The notes under the pieces are model-generated. The model saw nothing but the letters and a program-made list of their open reading frames with translations. It made no database searches and was not told the DNA's origin. Both the position numbers and the translations under genes were made by a program. From Halomonas salipaludis (GTDB lineage: Bacteria > Pseudomonadota > Gammaproteobacteria > Pseudomonadales > Halomonadaceae): 64,000 nt of DNA. Positions 61,329-64,000 of this stretch are shown here, piece after piece. The stretch is from contig NZ_NSKB01000002.1 in NCBI RefSeq assembly GCF_002286975.1, forward strand, positions 372,001 through 436,000, written 5' to 3'. Positions within the stretch are counted from its first letter, which is position 1. Every line of letters starts with the position of its first letter.

Positions 61329-61504
61329 GCCGGGGACAGGCCGAAGAGGAGGTTTGCGCCATGGGTGAGGAGGATTCCTCCGAACGGGCTGGCCATGGAT
61401 GGCCAGCACCGGTCCTGCAAGCGAAGCAGGATGCGAGAGCGAAGCAGGGCGCAAGATAGCGCCCAGGGAAGGGTTTACAGCGCCTCCTCGCAGGCCTGTC
61501 GACG
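61329..61504. repeat. Intergenic repeat family B, copy 2, with internal hairpin insert
   Basis: The left arm (ACGCCGGGGACAGG...GAAGAGGAGGTTTGCGCCATGG) and right arm (GATAGCGCCCAGGGAAGGG...CGCCTCCTCGCAGGCCTGTC) match copy 1 at 56034. About 80 extra bases between them carry three hairpins: GGAGGA/TCCTCC, GCTGGCCA/TGGCCAGC and CCTGC/GCAGG. Confidence 0.75.
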
Positions 61505-61601
61505 GATCAGTCCCGAGCGGTGCTACCTAATCTGCGATAGCCCTACACCGATTCTGCCATGGCTTGCAGCCACCTCTCAGCACGATATGATGACACCCCT
61601 C

Positions 61602-61628
61602 CAGAGCCCCGTTCCCAACGGGGCTCTG
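61602..61628. terminator. 12-bp hairpin just upstream of the EamA gene
   Basis: CAGAGCCCCGTT and AACGGGGCTCTG form a perfect stem with a 3-nt loop, ending 19 bp before the EamA start and just before its ribosome-binding site. It could stop read-through from upstream or act as a leader attenuator. Confidence 0.55.
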
Positions 61629-61647
61629 CTCTGTCCAAGAGGTCGCC

Positions 61648-62559
61648 ATGCCGCTGCTCTATTTCCTCGCCCCGCTGGGTGCCGTGCTGATCTGGTCGGG
61701 CAACATGACCATCAACCAGCTCACCGTGGGCGCCATTGCGCCGAGCAGCATCGCCTTTCTGCGCTGGGTGCTGGCGCTGGCGGTGTTGACGCCCTTTGTG
61801 CTGCCGGCGGTGTGGCGCCATCGCCAGGCGCTCAAGCGCGAATGGCCCAAGCTGGCCTTCCTCGGCCTGCTGGGCATGGCGATGTGGCAGGGGCTGGCCT
61901 ACGTCGCCGCCGAGACCACCTCGGCCACCAACATGGGCATTCTTGCCGCCACCGTACCGCTGCTCACGGTCCTGCTCAGCGCGCTGATTCTGCGCGAGCC
62001 GCCGAGCCTCGGCGGCGTAGCCGGTGGGCTGGTGGCGCTGTGCGGGGTGGCGGTACTGCTCGGCCGCGGCGATCCGCTGTCGCTGCTGGCCCTCGACGTC
62101 TCGCCGGGCGATGCACTGATGGTGGTGGCCGCCAGCTGCTACGCCACCTACGGCGTGATGCTCAAGCGCTGGCCGATGGACCTGCCGCCCTGGGTGATGC
62201 TCTACGTGCAGGCGGTCTTCGCCACCCTGCTGCTGCTGCCCGGCTACCTGCTCGGGCCGATGACACCGGTGGACGGCAGCAACGTCTGGCTGATCGCCTA
62301 TGCTGGCATCCCCGCCTCGATCGTCACCACCTTCCTGTGGATGCGCGCGGTACGCCAGATCGGCGCCAGCAAGGCCAGCATCTTCCTCAACCTGATGCCG
62401 CTGTTCAGCGCCATCATCGCCATGCTGTTCCTCGGCGAGCGCCTGGCCAGCTGGCACCTGCTCGGCGGCGGCCTGACCCTGATCGGCGTGATCATGGCCC
62501 AGACCCTCACCCAGCCGCTGCTGCGCGGCTCCCAGCGCAAACATTCGAGCCAGCCATGA
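61648..62559 (+). CDS. EamA/DMT-family transporter
   Basis: The 303-residue membrane protein has about ten spans in two EamA repeats (PLGAVLIWSGNMTINQL... and GDALMVVAASCYATYGVMLKRW...). DMT proteins mostly export amino acids or other metabolites; the substrate is not predictable. Start 61648 follows AGAGGT. Its stop overlaps the next gene's start (ATGA). Confidence 0.88.
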   Translation: MPLLYFLAPLGAVLIWSGNMTINQLTVGAIAPSSIAFLRWVLALAVLTPFVLPAVWRHRQALKREWPKLAFLGLLGMAMWQGLAYVAAETTSATNMGILAATVPLLTVLLSALILREPPSLGGVAGGLVALCGVAVLLGRGDPLSLLALDVSPGDALMVVAASCYATYGVMLKRWPMDLPPWVMLYVQAVFATLLLLPGYLLGPMTPVDGSNVWLIAYAGIPASIVTTFLWMRAVRQIGASKASIFLNLMPLFSAIIAMLFLGERLASWHLLGGGLTLIGVIMAQTLTQPLLRGSQRKHSSQP

Positions 62560-63122
62560 GCCTCGACACCACCCTGATCAACCGCCAGCGCATGCCCGTC
62601 GACGACGCCGCCGAGCTGTGGCTGTTCGGCTACGGCTCGCTGATCTGGAAGGCTGGGTTTGCCTACCTCGAGCGCCGTCCCGCACATATCGAGGGCTGGG
62701 CGCGGCGCTTCTGGCAGGGCTCCCATGACCACCGCGGCACGCCTGAGGCGCCAGGCCGGGTGGCCACGCTGATCCGCCAGCCCGGCGCCCTCTGCCATGG
62801 CATGGCCTATCGCATCGCTGGAGACGTCCTGCACGGCCTGGATATCCGCGAGAAGAACGGCTATCTGCGCGAGACCACCCTGATGCACTTCGCCGACGGC
62901 AGCCACGCTGAAGGCCTGCTCTACCTCGCCACCGAGGACAACGCCGCCTTTCTCGGCGACGCTCCGCTCGAGTCCATGGCTCGCCAGATCGCCGCCGCCC
63001 ACGGCCCCAGCGGCGCCAACCGCGACTACCTGCTCAACCTCGCCACTGCACTGGAGGACTTGGGCGCCGAGGATGAACACGTCGCCGCGCTGGCGAAGCG
63101 AGTGCAACACATCAAGGCATGA
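62556..63122 (+). CDS. Gamma-glutamylcyclotransferase, ChaC family
   Basis: The 188-residue protein has the ChaC signature FGYGSLIW near residue 24, RRFWQGSHDHRGTPEAPGRVATL, and the catalytic-Glu region IREKNGY. ChaC enzymes release 5-oxoproline and Cys-Gly from glutathione. The start I chose overlaps the EamA stop by 4 bp, so the two are coupled. The older name, cation transport regulator ChaC, reflects only gene position in E. coli. Confidence 0.88.
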   Translation: MSLDTTLINRQRMPVDDAAELWLFGYGSLIWKAGFAYLERRPAHIEGWARRFWQGSHDHRGTPEAPGRVATLIRQPGALCHGMAYRIAGDVLHGLDIREKNGYLRETTLMHFADGSHAEGLLYLATEDNAAFLGDAPLESMARQIAAAHGPSGANRDYLLNLATALEDLGAEDEHVAALAKRVQHIKA

Positions 63123-63162
63123 AAGGTTAGATATCGCCTACCCATTTTCCCCAACCAAGTCA

Positions 63163-64000
63163 TCACTTCACAAACTCCTCCCGTGCTACCCGACTGCGGT
63201 ATTGACGATATAGCGGCAGCGCAATCGCCAGCACGGAAAGCAGCACGAAGGCCAGGCTGATTGGACGGGTGAAGAAGACACTCCAGTCACCATCATGCAT
63301 GGTCATGCCGCGTCGGAAGTTGGACTCGACCATGTAGCCCAGGATCATCCCCAGCACCACCGGAGCGGCGCTGAAGCCGTGGCGGTTGAGGAAGTAGCCG
63401 AAGATGCCAAAGATCAGCAGCACCCAGGCCGAGGTCAGGCTGCCGGTGATGCCATAGGCACCCAGGATGCACATCACCATGATGAACGGCAGCAGGTAGG
63501 TGCGCGGTATCTGCAGCACCCGGACGAACAGCTTGATGCCCACCGACTGGAAGCTGAACATGAAGACGTTGGCGATCAGAAAGGCGATGATGATGCCGTA
63601 GGCGATATTGGCCTGCTCGTCGAACAGCATCGGCCCCGGCTGTAGCCCATGTATCAGTAGCCCACCCATCAGGATCGCCGCCGAGGCATCCCCGGGAATC
63701 CCCAGCGTCATCATCGGGATCAGGGCGCCACCGGTCATGCCGTTATTGGCCGATTCGCAGGCGATAATGCCCTCATCATGCCCTTTGCCGAACTTCTCCG
63801 GCGTGCGTGAGATGCGCTTGGCCTGGTCGTAGGCCAGGAAGGAGGCGATGCTGCCACCGGCACCGGGGATCGCCCCGACCAGCGAGCCGATCAGCGAACT
63901 GCTCGACCAGATCTTCCAGCGTCGGAAGGTCTCGCGAAAGCGTGGATAGGCGTTGTTGACACGTACCCGCCCCTCGCTCGCTTGATCGGAGCGCGACGTG
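63163..64000 (-). CDS. Tripartite tricarboxylate transporter TctA permease, 5' end outside window
   Basis: The frame is open to the window edge, so the N-terminal part is missing. The visible part has TctA hallmarks: GAIPGAGGSIASFLAYDQAKRIS, ANNGMTGGALIPMMTLGIPGDASAAILMGGLLIHGLQPGP, and hydrophobic spans to a short charged end. TctA is the large permease of TTT systems, which use a TctC binding protein to import citrate-like acids. An internal Met at 63738 is not the start. Nothing is seen between it and the convergent ChaC-like gene. Confidence 0.9.
   Translation of the reverse strand, partial: TSRSDQASEGRVRVNNAYPRFRETFRRWKIWSSSSLIGSLVGAIPGAGGSIASFLAYDQAKRISRTPEKFGKGHDEGIIACESANNGMTGGALIPMMTLGIPGDASAAILMGGLLIHGLQPGPMLFDEQANIAYGIIIAFLIANVFMFSFQSVGIKLFVRVLQIPRTYLLPFIMVMCILGAYGITGSLTSAWVLLIFGIFGYFLNRHGFSAAPVVLGMILGYMVESNFRRGMTMHDGDWSVFFTRPISLAFVLLSVLAIALPLYRQYRSRVAREEFVK

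Larger units (their letters stand above)
61253..61647. other. Gene-free stretch with repeat B copy 2 and a hairpin
   Basis: These 395 bp hold a family B repeat (61329-61504) and a 12-bp hairpin (61602-61628) before the EamA gene. A long open frame runs through it into the EamA gene, but it is out of frame with every known protein until the ChaC-like gene and I do not believe it is translated here. Confidence 0.6.

Noticed and set aside
61365-63122. One long frame joining repeat B, the EamA region and the ChaC-like gene (585 codons)
   Set aside because: The first two thirds read the EamA gene out of frame and have no protein-like character. Only the part from 62556 is a real gene.

Overview
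The window is a 64 kb piece of a GC-rich gammaproteobacterial chromosome. Gene content points to a Halomonas-like (Halomonadaceae) organism: four complete TRAP transporters, a phasin, choline-sulfatase next to a BCCT-type transporter, and two intergenic repeat families of a kind I associate with that group. The genus is an inference; there is no rRNA here. Apart from one AT-richer stretch (about 19.8-24.0 kb), composition looks uniform. I see no tRNA, rRNA, CRISPR array, integrase or insertion sequence.

Layout. 0-5.6 kb: the 3' part of a membrane GGDEF protein, a molybdate ABC transporter (modABC, minus strand) and a FetA/FetB-type metal exporter. 5.6-6.7 kb: a phasin with two operator-like repeats upstream, and a gamma-carbonic-anhydrase-like protein. 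6.8-9.6 kb: a PtxS-like LacI regulator, a sugar-acid kinase and a HAD phosphatase. 9.6-18.4 kb: a D-amino-acid module (D-threonine aldolase/D-serine dehydratase-like enzyme, IclR regulator, polar amino-acid ABC transporter, D-aminoacylase, RidA, Na+/solute symporter). 18.5-35.7 kb: a long minus-strand hexuronate region with uxuA, a dlgD(yiaK)-like gene plus TRAP set 1 (the AT-richer part), uxuB, TRAP set 2, rspB-like, manD/rspA, uxaC, TRAP set 3 and a GntR regulator. 35.9-40.2 kb: a GST, a lactate permease and an L-fuconate dehydratase.

40.3-50.5 kb: a minus-strand set of unknown substrate: TRAP set 4, an atypical crotonase, a class III CoA-transferase, an alanine/serine-glyoxylate-type aminotransferase and a fused FAD/Fe-S D-2-hydroxyacid dehydrogenase. 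A HbpS-like gene and a divergent GntR gene lie at its upstream end. 51.2-56.6 kb: the glycolate oxidase locus (glcC, divergent glcDEF, then a glcG-like gene). 56.7-61.0 kb: LysR, choline-sulfatase betC and a BCCT carrier. 61-64 kb: a small zinc-finger protein, an EamA exporter, a ChaC-like gamma-glutamylcyclotransferase and the 3' part of a TctA permease gene that runs off the window.

How it fits together. Most of the window imports and breaks down organic acids. Glucuronate would go through UxaC, UxuB and UxuA/ManD to 2-keto-3-deoxygluconate; the kinase at 7.9 kb might phosphorylate that product, though it looks closer to 2-ketogluconate kinase. Glycolate and D-2-hydroxyacids are oxidised to glyoxylate or 2-oxoacids, and the aminotransferase could turn these into amino acids. 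The least explained parts are the 40-50 kb cluster, the AT-rich dlgD/TRAP block between uxuA and uxuB, and the two repeat families.
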